In this document: positions 32,130-44,315 of the stretch, one piece after another
How the letters are laid out: each line of letters begins with the position of its first letter
Position numbering within the stretch: the stretch's first letter is position 1
NCBI RefSeq assembly: GCF_963169125.1
Contig: NC_084793.1
Location: 44,573,578-44,637,577, forward strand
DNA from: Humulus lupulus
Taxonomy: Eukaryota; Streptophyta; Magnoliopsida; Rosales; Cannabaceae
Length of the DNA: 64,000 bases
Reading direction: 5' to 3'
Notes under the pieces: model-generated
Database searches by the model: none
The model's input: the letters and a program-made list of their open reading frames with translations, nothing else
Told to the model about the DNA's origin: nothing
Made by a program: the position numbers and the translations under genes

Positions 32130-32641
32130 GATACTAAGATTGTGTTATCTTGTTTCTAGGGTTAAGGTATGGTTTCTAAGAGGTATTAGATTATGAAATT
32201 AAGTTAATATTTTAAATCCTAATTTTAGTCTTTATTCTTTTTAAATGTATAAGGTATTGGACGTGATCCACCAGTATTTACAAGCAATCTCTCTACTCTT
32301 TTTCTCCACACTCAAGGTAAGGAAAATTAGATAGAATTAGATTATGATCTTAAGTAAATTTTATGACACTAACGTTTTAGGTACAAGAACATAAGTGTGG
32401 CTTGAAATATCTCTTTTCTCGAAAGGGTAATTTTGTAATTTCGCCAGTGAGGGCATTTTTGTCTTTTTCCATATTTTTAAAATTTGAATTGCATGAATTT
32501 ATGATGTCAATAAAATCTCTGAATTCTTCAGTGAAACATTTTTTATGGTAATTAAATCTCGGTATGTGTTTATGCCAAATAAATAGTTAATTATTTGAAT
32601 TAAATTAATTATTTATTTAAGAGAATATTATTATTAATATT
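32130..32641. other. LTR-like remnant between elements E and F
   Basis: Continuation of 16793-18418 once E is removed. It has a TTGGACGTGATCC... CAAGGTAAGGAAAATTAG passage similar to TTGGACGTCTAGG... AAGGTAAG at 48340-48425, a pattern of Tekay-type LTRs or leaders. No ORF. Confidence 0.4.
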
Positions 32642-32646
32642 AATAT

Positions 32647-33276
32647 TGTTGACCTTCAAATTGGCCAACGACACGGAGTCGGATAAATGATATAAAGCAT
32701 GATGAAAATGAGGAAAACTCCAGACGAAAAGATAAATGACACAAACGATTTATAGTGGTTCGACCCCAATAGAATGGTAACAACCTACATCCACTTATTG
32801 TTCTTATTAATGTAGTATTCCAAGAACAATGATCAATGAACTAGGGTTCACGAGTTTCACTAGATCTCAGATCAATACAATTGTGATGGATAACAACATT
32901 CATTTTCTCTTTTAAAATCTCTTTGCTCAATCGTTCTCAAGCCAAATGTTCAGAAAGCCAAAAGTCCCCTCTCTTGAGCCTTTTGATTCTTATTTATAGG
33001 GTCAAGGAGGTTTACATGGGCCAATGGGCCTTAATTACATTTAATACATGTGTATCTAAACCATAATGAAAATTGTCCTTAATACATAATTACAAGATTG
33101 CATATTTAAAGGAAATAACTGAATATATGCGACTAGGATGGTCGCCCTTGATAACTTGATAAGCCAATGATCCTGGTCGAGGGTCGAGGAGGATATGTTC
33201 ACTTAAAACTGCCACGTGCTTCCTACATGTAGATCAATCCTGCCACATCATCAGGTAGTCCATTCTTGGGTAAACA
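32647..33276 (-). repeat. 3' LTR of element F
   Basis: 630 bp. On the minus strand it begins TGTTTACCCAAGAATGG and ends AAGGTCAACA. A minus-strand TATAAATA lies at 32991-32998. A polypurine tract (CTTGGGGGGCAAA, minus strand, 33277-33290) abuts it. Confidence 0.92.
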
Positions 33277-34181
33277 TTTGCCCCCCAAGTTTATTTTACT
33301 ACGACCAGTATAAAGTAAACTCAAACGATCAGCCCTTTGCGTGACCCTTCGCGTGACCTGTCAGAGCCATCAATGCCTTTTTCAAAAAAAGGCAACCAAT
33401 CATGTCATTGCAGTTTCCAAAAACTGATTTGACGGCTATCACACTTTTCCATGCCTCGAAAAACCATCTCCCATCATTACCTTATTAACCATGCATCGAC
33501 CACTATAAATAACTCTTAGATTCACTTTTTACTTTCCTTCTGTCCTCAAGAACACTGAAGAACGAAGTAGAAAACTGAAGAAGAACGTGGTGTGAATGAC
33601 CCAGAAAACTCAGATGACTTCGGTGATCCATGGAGTCTTTGTTTAGCCACTCGAATTAGCTCTCATATCTCTCTTTCAAATTTCTACTCAAGTAAGTCCC
33701 TTGAACTTCTTTATCTTTGAGATGCCATGCAATAGTTATATTTTGAGTTTTCTGGTGTATTTATGAATTCTGAGCTCTCGAATGTTCTTGAAAAAAAATT
33801 ATTGGGGTAATCAGGCTAGTAGGTATTAACATGATAGGATAAGGAAAAAACACTAAACAAGGCTTAGGAATTGGTTTGGGAGTTAGGATTATTGATTTAG
33901 GGCGCAACATTGAAGTAAAAATTCGATTTTTAGGCACTTGGAAAAAACTGGGTTTTTCCCTCCCTTTTTTGGAGTTAAACAGTTTTCCTTGAAAAACTTT
34001 TCATTTCTGCTTTTTAATCCGTTTTCCAAACTGTTCGCATATTATTTAGTGTTTACGTTAGAATGTTGTTGGTCATATAAAAGCTTAACTTTTATACACG
34101 AGCAGCGTTATCCTAACGCTTCCACTTCTTTTGCCTGTTGGCCGTAGGTTCTCATCTCCCCTTCTCTGTTCGCAGATTTTC
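33277..34181 (+). promoter_or_regulatory. Promoter and leader region of the antisense gene of F
   Basis: TATAAATA at 33504-33511 (CCACTATAAATAACTC) stands about 230 bp from the 3' LTR of F and faces away from it. Pyrimidine-rich leader sequence follows (TTTACTTTCCTTCTG). A short frame at 33938-34147 is probably spurious. The arrangement repeats that of E. Confidence 0.5.
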
Positions 34182-36760
34182 ATGCACGACCCATAGGGAG
34201 TCGAGAGGCCGATTTACAATGACTTGCTTGCGCTACTACTCGAAGATCAAGAACAGTCATCACTGCAATTCTTAGAAATTCCCTTTTCTCAACACAACCA
34301 TGCAGACAAACCAACGAGCAACCCAACAAATATGGGTCGTGTGAAGTCCATCGCTCAAAAAAGAAAAAAGAATATAACCAAACCTCCTACTACTTAGCCT
34401 ACTCCTCGGGCTGAAACTCCTTCAACCAACCTTCAACCTAAAAACACTTCCTTGCCAAAAATTCAAACCAAAGCCCAACCCCACGACGTCCTTCGACCAT
34501 AAATTGAATGGTACGTAGCACCTCCTAGTATTATTATAGCTAGGATGGTAGCCAATTATCTCAAGAAGTATGGCCTTCCTGGGATAACTCTCATCAAGCC
34601 CACAATCGACCAGCGGGCAAACCTGCTTGAGGGCGCCTTCAGCGCCTGGTCGAGGTATCACATTGAGGCAGGGGCAACCTTGCCTCTGCATCCGTTCTTC
34701 CAAGGGGTGGCCAACTATTTCGAGGTTCCTCCCTTCCAAATCACCCCAAACGGATATAGAGTGCTTTCTGTTCTCTATATCCTTTACATTCATAAGAAGT
34801 GGCCCGTTCCTATGCCACATGAGATCAATTACTTGTTTGATCTCAAATCTAACCCCAACCACAACAACACGGGGTTCTTCCATTTCTACCACCAGGAATA
34901 TGTTCGCACCTTCTTGAGCAACATTACCCACAAGTCCAACGTGGGGAAGTACTTCTAGGAGTACTTTTTAACACCAGACTTGGTTGCCCACAACCTGGCC
35001 TTCACTGAAGGAGGTAAATCACTTACTTACTGGTCGTTTGTTTTCTGTTAGCTTTCTTATTCGCATTTTAGAACTTCAGTGTTATTCAGATCCATGGCAT
35101 CGACCAATCCCCACTCCAAACATGGAGAAACGAGCAGCGACCCTAGCCAGCATGAAAAATATTGAAAAAAAAGTGTCAAAGAGCTGGTCACGGAGAATAA
35201 CCTAAGGTTGGTCAGCCATTTTGCACCTCACCAAGATGTGAGGGAATCAACAGGGAGAAGTGCAACTGGGGGAGAAGTTCCTGAGTAGAACCAAGATGTA
35301 TCACAACCCCCGAGGAGGGCTACGGGAGTGACCATCAGGGAACCCTCCAGTACTCCATGAGCAGCTGCTGCCCCTGCTCAACAGGGAAAAGGCAAGCAGA
35401 AGCTTTCTGAACACCCCGAGCATGTACTTGAGTCCTCGAATGAGAACGGTACTGACTTCTCGCTTTTAGACAGTTTGCCCATTCCCTGTCATTTATTTGA
35501 CGGGGACGGCAACAATAAATACGCGACTAGTTTAGATTCGGACTTCTTCATGGCAGAGAGTGAGTGTAGCAGTAGTACAATAAATAATGCAACGACCAAT
35601 AGTTGTAGCTCGGGTATTTTACTTATAATTTCTTTTCTCTCCATTTCCTTGTATTTTTTTGTATGACAACTTGCCCTAACTGATCATATGCTTCTTTTTT
35701 TTTTTTTGCACACATGCCTACCGAGAAAGCGTTCGATTTATACACCAAGCCTACTACCACCACTCCTGCAAGCAGGAAGAAATCGAACATGCGCCAGCCA
35801 GGAGAAGGTTGTAGTGACCCATCCGCAAAGAGGGCTCGGAAAGAGGACCCTCCTGCACCAACTCCTTCTAAAGAGACAACTCCCGCTCCATGCCCTGCCA
35901 ACTAGACTCCTCCAGCTCCCACTAACCAGAATCCCCCAGCTCCTGCCAACCCAAGTCCTACTACTCAGCCAAATAAAACTTTGTTCGAGGCGATCCTAAA
36001 CTCCGCCTGCACTTCGGTCAATGACAGGCTGAAGAAACTGTCCAAACACCGGCGTAGTTTGGAATCCTTCAGAACCGCTCCTACCATGCCGGTCCACCAG
36101 CTCCTTAGCCGCGGGCTGAACGAACTACTCACTGTAAGCTGCTGCTTCCATTGTGGTTTGATTGTTTATCTTTCTGATAGATACTAACATCCTTTTTACT
36201 TTTATTTTCTGATCGCAGGGGATTCTGACCGTGAGTACTAGTTGGCACCGCTCGGAGGAGGTGGTCGCCATGCAGGTTGAAGAGATCAAGGCAGCTGAGG
36301 AGAGGCTGGTCGAGCAGCACAAGGTGGTTGAGGCCAAGCATGATGAAGAGTTGTGAGCAGCTAAGGCTAAGATCGCCAAGCTTGAGGAGGAACTGAAGAA
36401 GAAGAAGAAGGAGGACTCTGTTGCCAAAATCACTGCCTCCAAAGATAAGTATAAGGAAGCCTCGCTGATAAACTACCAAGAAGCCCACAAACTTCAAGCG
36501 GAGTTGGAAATAAGCCCAAAGAAGTTGTCGACCTTGAGGAGACCAATGCTCGCAACCTGGAGAAGTACGAGGGAGCGGCGTTCCAGTGCTTCTAAATGTT
36601 CTAGAAGAGCAATCCCAAGGCAGACTTCACCTACTTACCAGACCCAATAAGGGAGGCTGAGTTGGAGAATTGTGTTGCTCGGCTGGAAGAGGAGGAAAGG
36701 GCTCAGGGATCCCCTGAGATATCTTTGGCAACAGGCATTGAGGGCGTCAAATAAGATGTT
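34182..36760 (+). pseudogene. Antisense gene of element F: gypsy-type transposon domain plus coiled coil
   Basis: It runs opposite to F pol. After a Pro/Thr-rich stretch with stops, 34545-34958 encodes VANYLKKYGLPGITLI and the same domain as in E: GATLPLHPFFQGVANYF, VPPFQITPNGYRVLSVLY, INYLFDLKSNP. A donor (GGAG|GTAAATC at 35014) follows. Later pieces are Pro-rich (35714-35950), then NDRLKKLSKHRRSLESF and HQLLSRGLNELL, a donor (ACT|GTAAGC at 36134), an acceptor (GATCGCAG, ending 36218) and a Glu/Lys coiled coil (EEVVAMQVEEIKAAEERL, AKIAKLEEELKKKKK) with a TGA near 36356. The exon order matches the E gene: domain, linker, coiled coil. It is broken by several stops. Confidence 0.65.
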
Positions 36761-37402
36761 GTGGCCACCGTTGACCAACAGGACAAGAGCCTCAGGATCC
36801 TTCTTCAGTTTTATAAATTTTTACATGTATTTATTTTAACTTGTAACTTAGGACACACAAACCTCGGTTCGTGATGTCAAGACAATGTACTTTTTTGCTG
36901 CACGAGCAACTTTTACTTTTAATTAATAATTTCATCCAAGAAGAAACTGCTCGCGGTGAAAAGGATTTTACTTTTGACATTATAATATTTGCACTTTATT
37001 ATAACATCTGTTCTTTGTTTCGATTTAACAAAATTTAAACAAATTTTTTGAAAAATACTCTATGTAGCATAGCATGCTTTCCATTCTTTTGCTCGTGTGT
37101 TTACATATAATTATTGATATGCTTTGCTTACTTGATATCTTATATGCCCCCCCAAGTGATTGAGGAGCTTAAGTTCCTCAGTCACTTGCCTTGACCAAGA
37201 CTTGTTTGAACATTACTGCTCGGAATACATACTTATAGAAATGATAATAGAGCAAAACACACTCGTAATGAGCAAATACTTGTAATAAATACAATAATTA
37301 GCAAGAATAACTAACTGTGCATAGTTCATTTTAATTCTCGTAATAAATGGACAATCATGTCTGTATGAGTGATAAAAAATTTGATCTTACACTTATAAGC
37401 GA
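36761..37402. other. Spacer between antisense gene and pol (element F)
   Basis: AT-rich, no gene seen. It corresponds to the spacer 26012-27135 of E but lacks the repeat found there. Confidence 0.4.
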
Positions 37403-38479
37403 TCAATCATATGATTGACTAACCCTTGTGCATAAACTAGTAAAAAGTGAAATTAATACAAGCCAATTCTTTAGAAGGAATTGTTTATTGATATACTTGC
37501 GCAGGTGTTCTCCATTCCAATAACGGGGAATGAGATCTCCATTTAAGCCAGCAAGTTTAAAGGTGCCTGGATTTAGGATTTCTTCGATTTGGTATGGCCC
37601 TTCCAAGTTAGGTCCAAGCACTCCACTAGCTTGATCGTGGGTGTTGAGGAAAACTCTTCTAAGTACCATATCTCCCACATTAAATTTTCTTTCGTGTACT
37701 TTAGAGTTGAAATACCGAGCAACCTTTTGTTGGTAAGCTGCTACTCGGAGTTGAGATTGTTCGTGCCTTTCATTGACCAAATCCAGAGATTCCATCAATA
37801 ACTGACTATTAACATCTTGATCGTATGCAAACCTTCGGTGCGATGTGCGATGGCGAATCTAACTCAACAGGCAACATGGCTTCATACCCATAGGCCAAGG
37901 AAAATGGAGTACAGCCTGTTGCTGTTCGATGGGATGTTCTATACGACCAAAGGACTTCAGGTAACTGCTCTGGCCATGCCCCCTTCGCTTCTTCAAGCCT
38001 TTTCTTCAGAGTATCCTTCAGTGTCTTGTTGACAGCTTCAACTTGTCCGTTTGTTTGTGGATAAGCTACTGAAGAAAAAATCTTGATAATCCCATGCCTT
38101 TCACAAAAATCTGTGAATAGATCACTATCGAATTGTGTGCCATTATCTGAAACAATCTTCCTTGGCAACCCATAGCGACACACGGTGTTCTTGACCACAA
38201 ATTAAAGAACATTCTTGGTCGTTATCGTTGCAAGTGGTTCATCTTCGGCCCACTTTGTGAAGTATTCAACAGCAACCACGACATACTTCACGTTGCCTTT
38301 TCCCGTGGGCAAATACCCAATCAAGTCTATTCCCCACACCACGAATGGCCATGGGCTTTGCATTTTTTTTAGCTCATTAGGGGATGCTCGTGGTATCTTG
38401 GAAAATCTTTGGCACTTGTCGCACTTTCGAACAAAATCCACAGACTCTTCATTCATCGTTGGCCAGAAATATCCTTATC
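37403..38479 (-). pseudogene. Integrase remnant of element F
   Basis: The minus strand has VRKCDKCQRFSKIPRAS (end of the zinc finger), WGIDLIGYLPTGKG (first Asp), CRYGLPRKIVSDNGTQF (second Asp), NGQVEAVNKTLKD (Glu), LWSYRTSHRTATGCTPFSL, then VGDMVLRRVF and LIPRYWNGEHLRKYI. The catalytic triad is visible, but stops at about 38202 and 37809 and at least one frameshift split it into three pieces. It is very similar to the integrase of G. Confidence 0.85.
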
Positions 38480-39667
38480 TTAGGATCTTTTTTGATAAAC
38501 TCTGCCCCCAGCATGATCTCTGCAAAAACCTTCGTGGATTTCCTGCATTAACTCTTTAGCCTTTTCTTTCAAAACACACCTTAGGAGTGGCATTGAGTAC
38601 CCACTTCTATATAGAACTCCGTTGACCAGGATAAACCAAGTCGACTGCCTCTGGAAGGCTCTTGCTTTGTTTCTGTCCGACGGTAATATTCCACGTTCTA
38701 AGTACTCAATGAAAGGTGTCGTCCATGTGTCTGCTGCTTGGATGACCAGGGAGGTTTCTTCTATTTGGATGCTTGGTGCAGATAAATGTTCAACATGCAC
38801 TATATTTAAGGTGTCAGCATCCTTTGCACTTGCTAACTTGGCGAAAGCATCAGCGTTTGAGTTCTGGTTGCGAGGTACCTGCTGGAGAGTATATTTGCCA
38901 AATTGTGCTAACAAATCCTTTGCTTTGTTTAAATAAGCAACCATCTTCAGACCCCTGGCTTGATATTCTCCGGCAATTTGATTAACCACTAACTGGGAGT
39001 CACTATAGACTTCAAGCGACTTTATGTTCATGGCCTTGGCTAATCTTAATCTTGCGAGCAAAGCTTCGTATTCGGCTTCGTTATTGGACGTTGTGAAGTC
39101 AAATCTGATTGCGTAGTGGAATCGGTGTCCTTCAGGTGTGACTAAAATCACACCTACTCAAGCATTGTGCTCGTTAGAAGAGCCATCTACGAACAACTTC
39201 CCAGAGGGAGTTTGGCTTTGAGGTTCAGGCTTTTCTGCTAGCCCAATGTCCTGGTGCCCCATAAATTATGCGAAATTTTTTTCTAGAGCTTATCCCTTCA
39301 CTGTTGCTCGTGGCAAGTAAGAAATATCGAATTGTCCAAGTTCAACTGCCCATTTCAATAATCGACCAGCGGCTTCTGGTTTCTGTAGGACTTGTCGTAG
39401 TGGCTGGTCGATGAGTACTGCGATAGGGTGAGCTTGGAAGTACGATCGCAGCTTTCTGGAGGCTAAGATCAAGCAGTAGGCTAATTTTTTAATGGGCGGA
39501 TATCGCAGTTCTGCTCCTATTAGCCTTTTGCTTATATAATACACAACTGTTTGCACATGTTCCTCCTCTCTTACCAAGACAGCACTAGCAGCATATCCTG
39601 TGACTGCCAAATAGATGAACAAAGTTTCCTTTTCGACCGGCTTAGATAAAACTGGTGGTTGCGACAT
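38480..39667 (-). pseudogene. RNase H and second RNase H remnant of element F
   Basis: The first domain (39667-39290) has LFIYLAVTGYAASAVLV, YYISKRLIGAELRYPPI and RSYFQAHPIAVLID. The second, archaeal-type domain has its first Asp region degraded around 39150-39250, then TTSNNEAEYEALLARL, EVYSDSQLVVNQI and PRNQNSNADAFAKLAS. The run to the integrase finger (YRSGYSMPLLRCVL, QEIHEGFCRDHAGG) follows. The double RNase H supports the Tat assignment. Confidence 0.83.
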
Positions 39668-39675
39668 ATGAAACT

Positions 39676-40668
39676 TTAGAGCCTGGAAAGCTTGTTCGCA
39701 CTCCTCCGTCCATTCAAATTTTTAATTTCCCCTAAGTAGATTAAAAAATGGGACACATTTGTCCGTTGATTTGGAAATAATCTGCTCAAGGCAGCAATCC
39801 TCCCAGTTAGGCTTTGAACATCTTTTATCTTTGTTGGCAACTTCATCTCGATCAAGGCTTTGATCTTTCCGGGATTACCTTCAATGCCTCGTGAGTTCAC
39901 TATAAATCCCAAGAATTTCCCTGATCCAACTCTGAAGGAACACTTAAGGGGGTTCAACTTCATCTGATACTTGTTCAGGACATTGAAGCACTCTTGCAGG
40001 TCCCTGATGTGTTCTTCTGCTTTCTTTGACTTAACCAGCATGTCATCAACATATGCTTCCATATTTACACCGATCAGTTCTTTAAACATGTGATTGACTA
40101 ATCGCTGGTAAGTCGCGCCAGCATTTTTCAAACCGAAAGGAATTACTTTGTAACAGTAAAGCCCGGTATCGGTCCAAAAGCTAGTGTGATCCTCATCAGG
40201 TAAGTGCATACTGATCTGATTGTACCCAGAGTATGAATCCATGAATGATAGGATCTCGTGCCCTGAAGTGGCATCGACCAGCTAGTCAATCTTGGGGAGT
40301 GGGAAACAATCCTTTGGGCAGGCTTTATTAAGGTCTGTGAAATCCATGCATGTTCTCCATTTTCAATTTGTCTTGGGAACCAGCACGGGATTAGAAACCC
40401 ATGATGGATAAAACGCTACCCTGATGAACCCATTCTCCTTCAGCTTCTCGACTTCTTCTTTTAAAGCTTTCGATCTATCTTTGCCGAGCAGCCTTCTTTT
40501 CTGTTGTACTGGTGGAAAATATTTATCTATGTTTAAGACATGGCTGATAACTGCTGGGGTAATCCCAACCATATCTTTGTGCGACCAGGTAAAGACCTCT
40601 TGGTTCTTCTTCAAAAATTCCACCAGTTTTTGTTTTGTTGTCGTCTTTAAGTTTTTATTGACTTTCAC
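39676..40668 (-). pseudogene. Reverse transcriptase remnant of element F
   Basis: WSHKDMVGITPAVISHVL and AFYPSWVSNPVLVPK are followed by a degraded stretch with stops (about 40363-40260), where the LNKACPKDxFPLP block is only partly readable. Then come SFMDSYSGYNQISMHL, PFGLKNAGATYQRLV, AYVDDMLVKS and RVGSGKFLGFIVNSRGIE. The YVDD box is intact, the enzyme as a whole is not. Confidence 0.85.
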
Positions 40669-40768
40669 AACCCTGGTCTGATCTGACTCATCGAGTTAGA
40701 CCTCGAGGTCCTCGACTGGTCCTACATCTTCCTCTAAATCCCCAAAGCAAGGATCTAAATCCTTATCC

Positions 40769-41334
40769 TCACTTTGGCGACATGCTCACTGATGGGGCTT
40801 GTATCTCATTGGCCAACCGCAACCCTTTTTTGGATCCTTCCCTCGATCCACCCTTTTTCTCTTTAGTAATTGTGGAATCATAGCATTCCCTCGCTTCTCG
40901 CTGGTTTCCCAACACACATCCTATCCCTGTGTCGACTGGAAACTTCATGGCTAGGTGCCATACTAAGGTCACGGCTCGCAGGTCGACTAGAATAGGCCTT
41001 CCAATCACATCATTACATGCAGAAGGGCAATCAACTACTATAAAAGTAGTGAGTAATGTCTTGTTCGCAAGTGCAATTCCTGATGAGACCGGAAGCCTAA
41101 TTGACCCTGTTGGCGCGAGCCCTTCGCCAAAAAAACAATAAATGTTTTGGTTGCATGGCTCCAAATCCTTCACGGACAACTTCATCCTTTCCAGCGAAGA
41201 CTTGTAAAGAATATTCACTGAGCTCCCTGTGCCCACTAACACTTGCTTAACCATTATATTGGCAATTTGGACATCCATGACCAGAGGGTCTGAATGGGGG
41301 AACCGGACGTGCTGAGCATCAAGCTCAGAGAAAG
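40769..41334 (-). pseudogene. Protease remnant of element F, catalytic Asp replaced
   Basis: The sequence VLVGTGSSVNILYKSSLERM has GTGSS where an active aspartic protease has D[TN]GSS. FIVVDCPSACNDVIGRPIL and LAMKFPVDTGIG follow, as in E. The frame is open for 169 codons. The Asp-to-Gly change alone would abolish activity (known chemistry of the family). Confidence 0.82.
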
Positions 41335-42305
41335 TTATATGTTTTCCTTTGTTCGAGCTTTCTTGGAAGTTCGCTCCTCCACATTCAACATTTCTATGTC
41401 TTGGTCGTGGCGTAAGGTTCGGACGTATCGCTCCCTTGCCTTCCCACTATCTTCTGCCAGGTGTGGACCGCCACAGATGGTTAGCAACGTACCCGCCACG
41501 GGAGTTGGCTGTAAAGGGGGCGAGCGTTGGCGTACAGGTGCCTGCTCGTTGGCTCCTTGAGCCTCTCGCTGAGAACCTCTAATGGCTCGTACGTATCTCC
41601 TCAGGTGTCCTTGTCTGATAAGGAACTCAATTTCATCTTTCAGCTGGTTGCACTCATTGGTGTCATGACCATATTCGTTGTGAAAACAACAGAACTTGGT
41701 TGTATCTCTCTTGGAGATATCTTTCCTTATCGGAGCTGGCCACTTGTAAGGGACATTGGCACTGGTCGCCTGGTACACCTCTGCTCTACTTTCAACCAGG
41801 GTCGTGTAATTGGTGAATCTTGGCTCGTATTTGTTACCCTTAGGGCGCTTATTCGCAAATGTCGATGGCTCATTGTTTGCCCTTTTTCCACCATTTTTCC
41901 CGTTGTTTTTGTAGTTGTCGTTGGGTTTATCTGACCCATTGGCGGCTTTGGCGGGATCTTCCTTTGGCCCTTTGTCTCCTGCAGGCGACTTCCCTTCGTT
42001 AGCAATCAACTCTTCGAGCTTGATGTACCGGTCTACTTGATCCAGGAATTCTTGGGTACTCTTCACCCCATTCTTCCTTAAACTATTCCAGAGGGGTGAA
42101 TGGCGCCGCACTCCAGCAGCAAGTGCCATCATTTTCCCCTCATCACCAACTGTCTTAGCTCCAGCTACTGCTTGCATAAAACCCTAGACATATTCCTTAT
42201 TCTCCTTCCTTCTGGCGTATCTCGACCAGTTGGTTGGCTTCAGTCAGATGTACTCGACCAGCATAGAATTGCCCGTAGAACTCCTTTATGAACATCTCCC
42301 ATGAC
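41335..42305 (-). pseudogene. gag remnant of element F, C-terminal part
   Basis: After the inserted solo LTR, gag resumes with WEMFIKEFYGQFYAGRV, a stop near 42190, then MQAVAGAKTVGDEGKMM onward, an open frame of 280 codons with the knuckle CCFHNEYGHDTNEC (C-X2-H-X4-H-X4-C) and FLIRQGHLRRYVRAI. The knuckle and the following leucine/arginine segment match E and G closely. Confidence 0.85.
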
Positions 42306-42311
42306 ACTATA

Positions 42312-44309
42312 TGATAACTCTACAAAATAGAGTTATTTTACCACTTTTTATGTGCTAATTGTTGCTTAATTCTTGAGTTTTTAATTGATTTATTAAGTTT
42401 TTAAGTAATTTTGAATTTATTAGTCTTATTTTGATTTTATATAATTTTGTGTGTTTTTATAGTTATTTTGTTGTAAAATGTTGTAGTTAATTATGTGAAT
42501 TATTGTTGTTTAATTTGAGGTAAAAAATGTTGTATTATTGAACTTAAATGTTTAATAGAAATTAAGTTTTAATTAATATTTTCATGGAATTTATGAGGTA
42601 TATTTGATTATTGAAAATATTTAGTTTTAATTTAATTTATATTTGTTTTATAGGGAATTTGTTGTATTTTATTTGCTCTTGAAAAGCAAGAAAAATGAGA
42701 GAAAAGTGGTATTTTTGGGAGAAAATATAGGAAAGTTGGCATTTTTGAAAACTTTCAGCCACAAGGCCCAAGGCCCATCACGTGAAGCCCAAGCTTCCAG
42801 CCCCAAGTCCCAGCCACATGCCGCCACCTGTCTCAGCCTCCAGCAGCAGCTTCCACGCTTCAGTCCACGCCTGCCTCTGCTGAAGCTTCAGCCTCCAGCC
42901 TTCCATCATATAACCAAAGTCACCACCCATGCACTCCTATCATCAGCTGCCTCCACCACGTGGGCCTGCCCCTTTAGTTCAGCCCAGCCCGTTTCTGTCC
43001 AGCCCTCACTCCAAGCATCAATGCCTTGCGCCTGGCCCAATCCGCCAGCTCTCACCTACCAAAACAGCACCAAGCCACAAAGCAGCCCCCATGCATGCCA
43101 TTTTGTGTCTTGAGCCCAACAATGTCCCATTGTCCATTTTGTTCAAAAATACTACTTTTTACCCCACTTTCTACACTTTTTACCCCAAAACATAATTATT
43201 ACACCCTATAATTTATCCCTATTTGCCATATTATAATTAATTCAATTAATTTAATCAATTTAATTAATTTGAATTGATTATTTTAATCATCATTTTTGGC
43301 TATAAATAATGGATTTGGTGTCCATTTTAGGGGAGAGGTTACTATACCAAAAATTCTACACATTCAAAACCTCTCAATTCTCTTCATCTTCTTCTTCTTT
43401 TTGGTTATTTTCTATGTATTTTTAGAGGATAAATTTGGGGGTTTCTCCTCCAAATTTTCCTATTTATGTTTGTAATTTTTTTGTTTGTATTTTCTATTCT
43501 AGTTATGAGTTTCTAATCTTTTTAAGATTATTAAGGTGATGATGAAACATTATGTAACTAGATAGTATTTATTTTGTATGTTGATTTCCCATTTTGTGCA
43601 ACAAAGTTTATGGAATTTTCTTCTTTAAATATCTTCTTTCATCTTAAATATCATGTGTTTTGGATTGTTAGCACATATTTACACTTTGTTCTTCATTAGT
43701 GCATAAACATAATATTCTTTGTGTAAGATGTGTCATTAAATTGTACACATCCATGCTTAGAACAAAAATATTATGTTTTGCCTTATATATAATGTTCATT
43801 GATTTATTTTTTATTTCATTAGATTGATTTACACTAAATGCTTTGAAATTATAATTTTGAAAAGTGAAGAAAAATCCTATCTTTTTATAAGTAATTTGTG
43901 CTTAAAGTTATAAATCTATTTAGAAAATGATAGTTTAAATTATTTTAACTATCACTAAAACTTGGGAATCAATATACTAATAAATATTATTAAACTTACA
44001 TTTTGTGGATTCTAGGATCTTAATAATCTTTTCTTTTAACACTTATTTTCAATTCATTATTGCTTTATTTTTATTCTCTTAAATAGCTTTATTTTTCAAT
44101 CTTTTATTTTATGTTCATAATATTAAAACTCATCAATCTTTGGAGCTAGGTTAGAATTTATTACTTTTGATTTAAAATAGTTTTCTCTTTTTTTATTTTA
44201 GACAACTCCTTTGGGTTCGATCTCGTGCTTACACGAACACTATATTCCATATACGATTCGTGCGCTTGCGATTTATAAATATTTAAAACATACCCGTTTT
44301 GGGTCCATA
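42312..44309 (+). mobile_element. Athila-like solo LTR inside gag of element F
   Basis: 1998 bp starting TGATAACTCTACAAAATAG, with the six bases ACTATA on each side (42306-42311 and 44310-44315). Removing it rejoins gag in frame (FPHASI then VSWEMFIKEF). The right end has GACAACTCCTTTGGGTTCGA, CTCGTGCTTACACGAACACT and GATTCGTGCGCTTGCG, which I remember as typical of the ends of Athila LTRs. No PBS or coding region follows. The Pro-rich open frame at 42643-43113 has no recognised domain and is probably chance. Confidence 0.75.
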
Positions 44310-44315
44310 ACTATA

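Noticed and set aside
34422..34931. 169-codon minus-strand ORF
   Set aside because: It is antisense to the gypsy-type domain exon of F, which has recognisable conserved blocks on the plus strand.
42643..43113. 156-codon Pro/Ser/Gln-rich protein gene
   Set aside because: It lies wholly inside the Athila-like solo LTR, has low complexity and no known domain. A chance frame is more likely.
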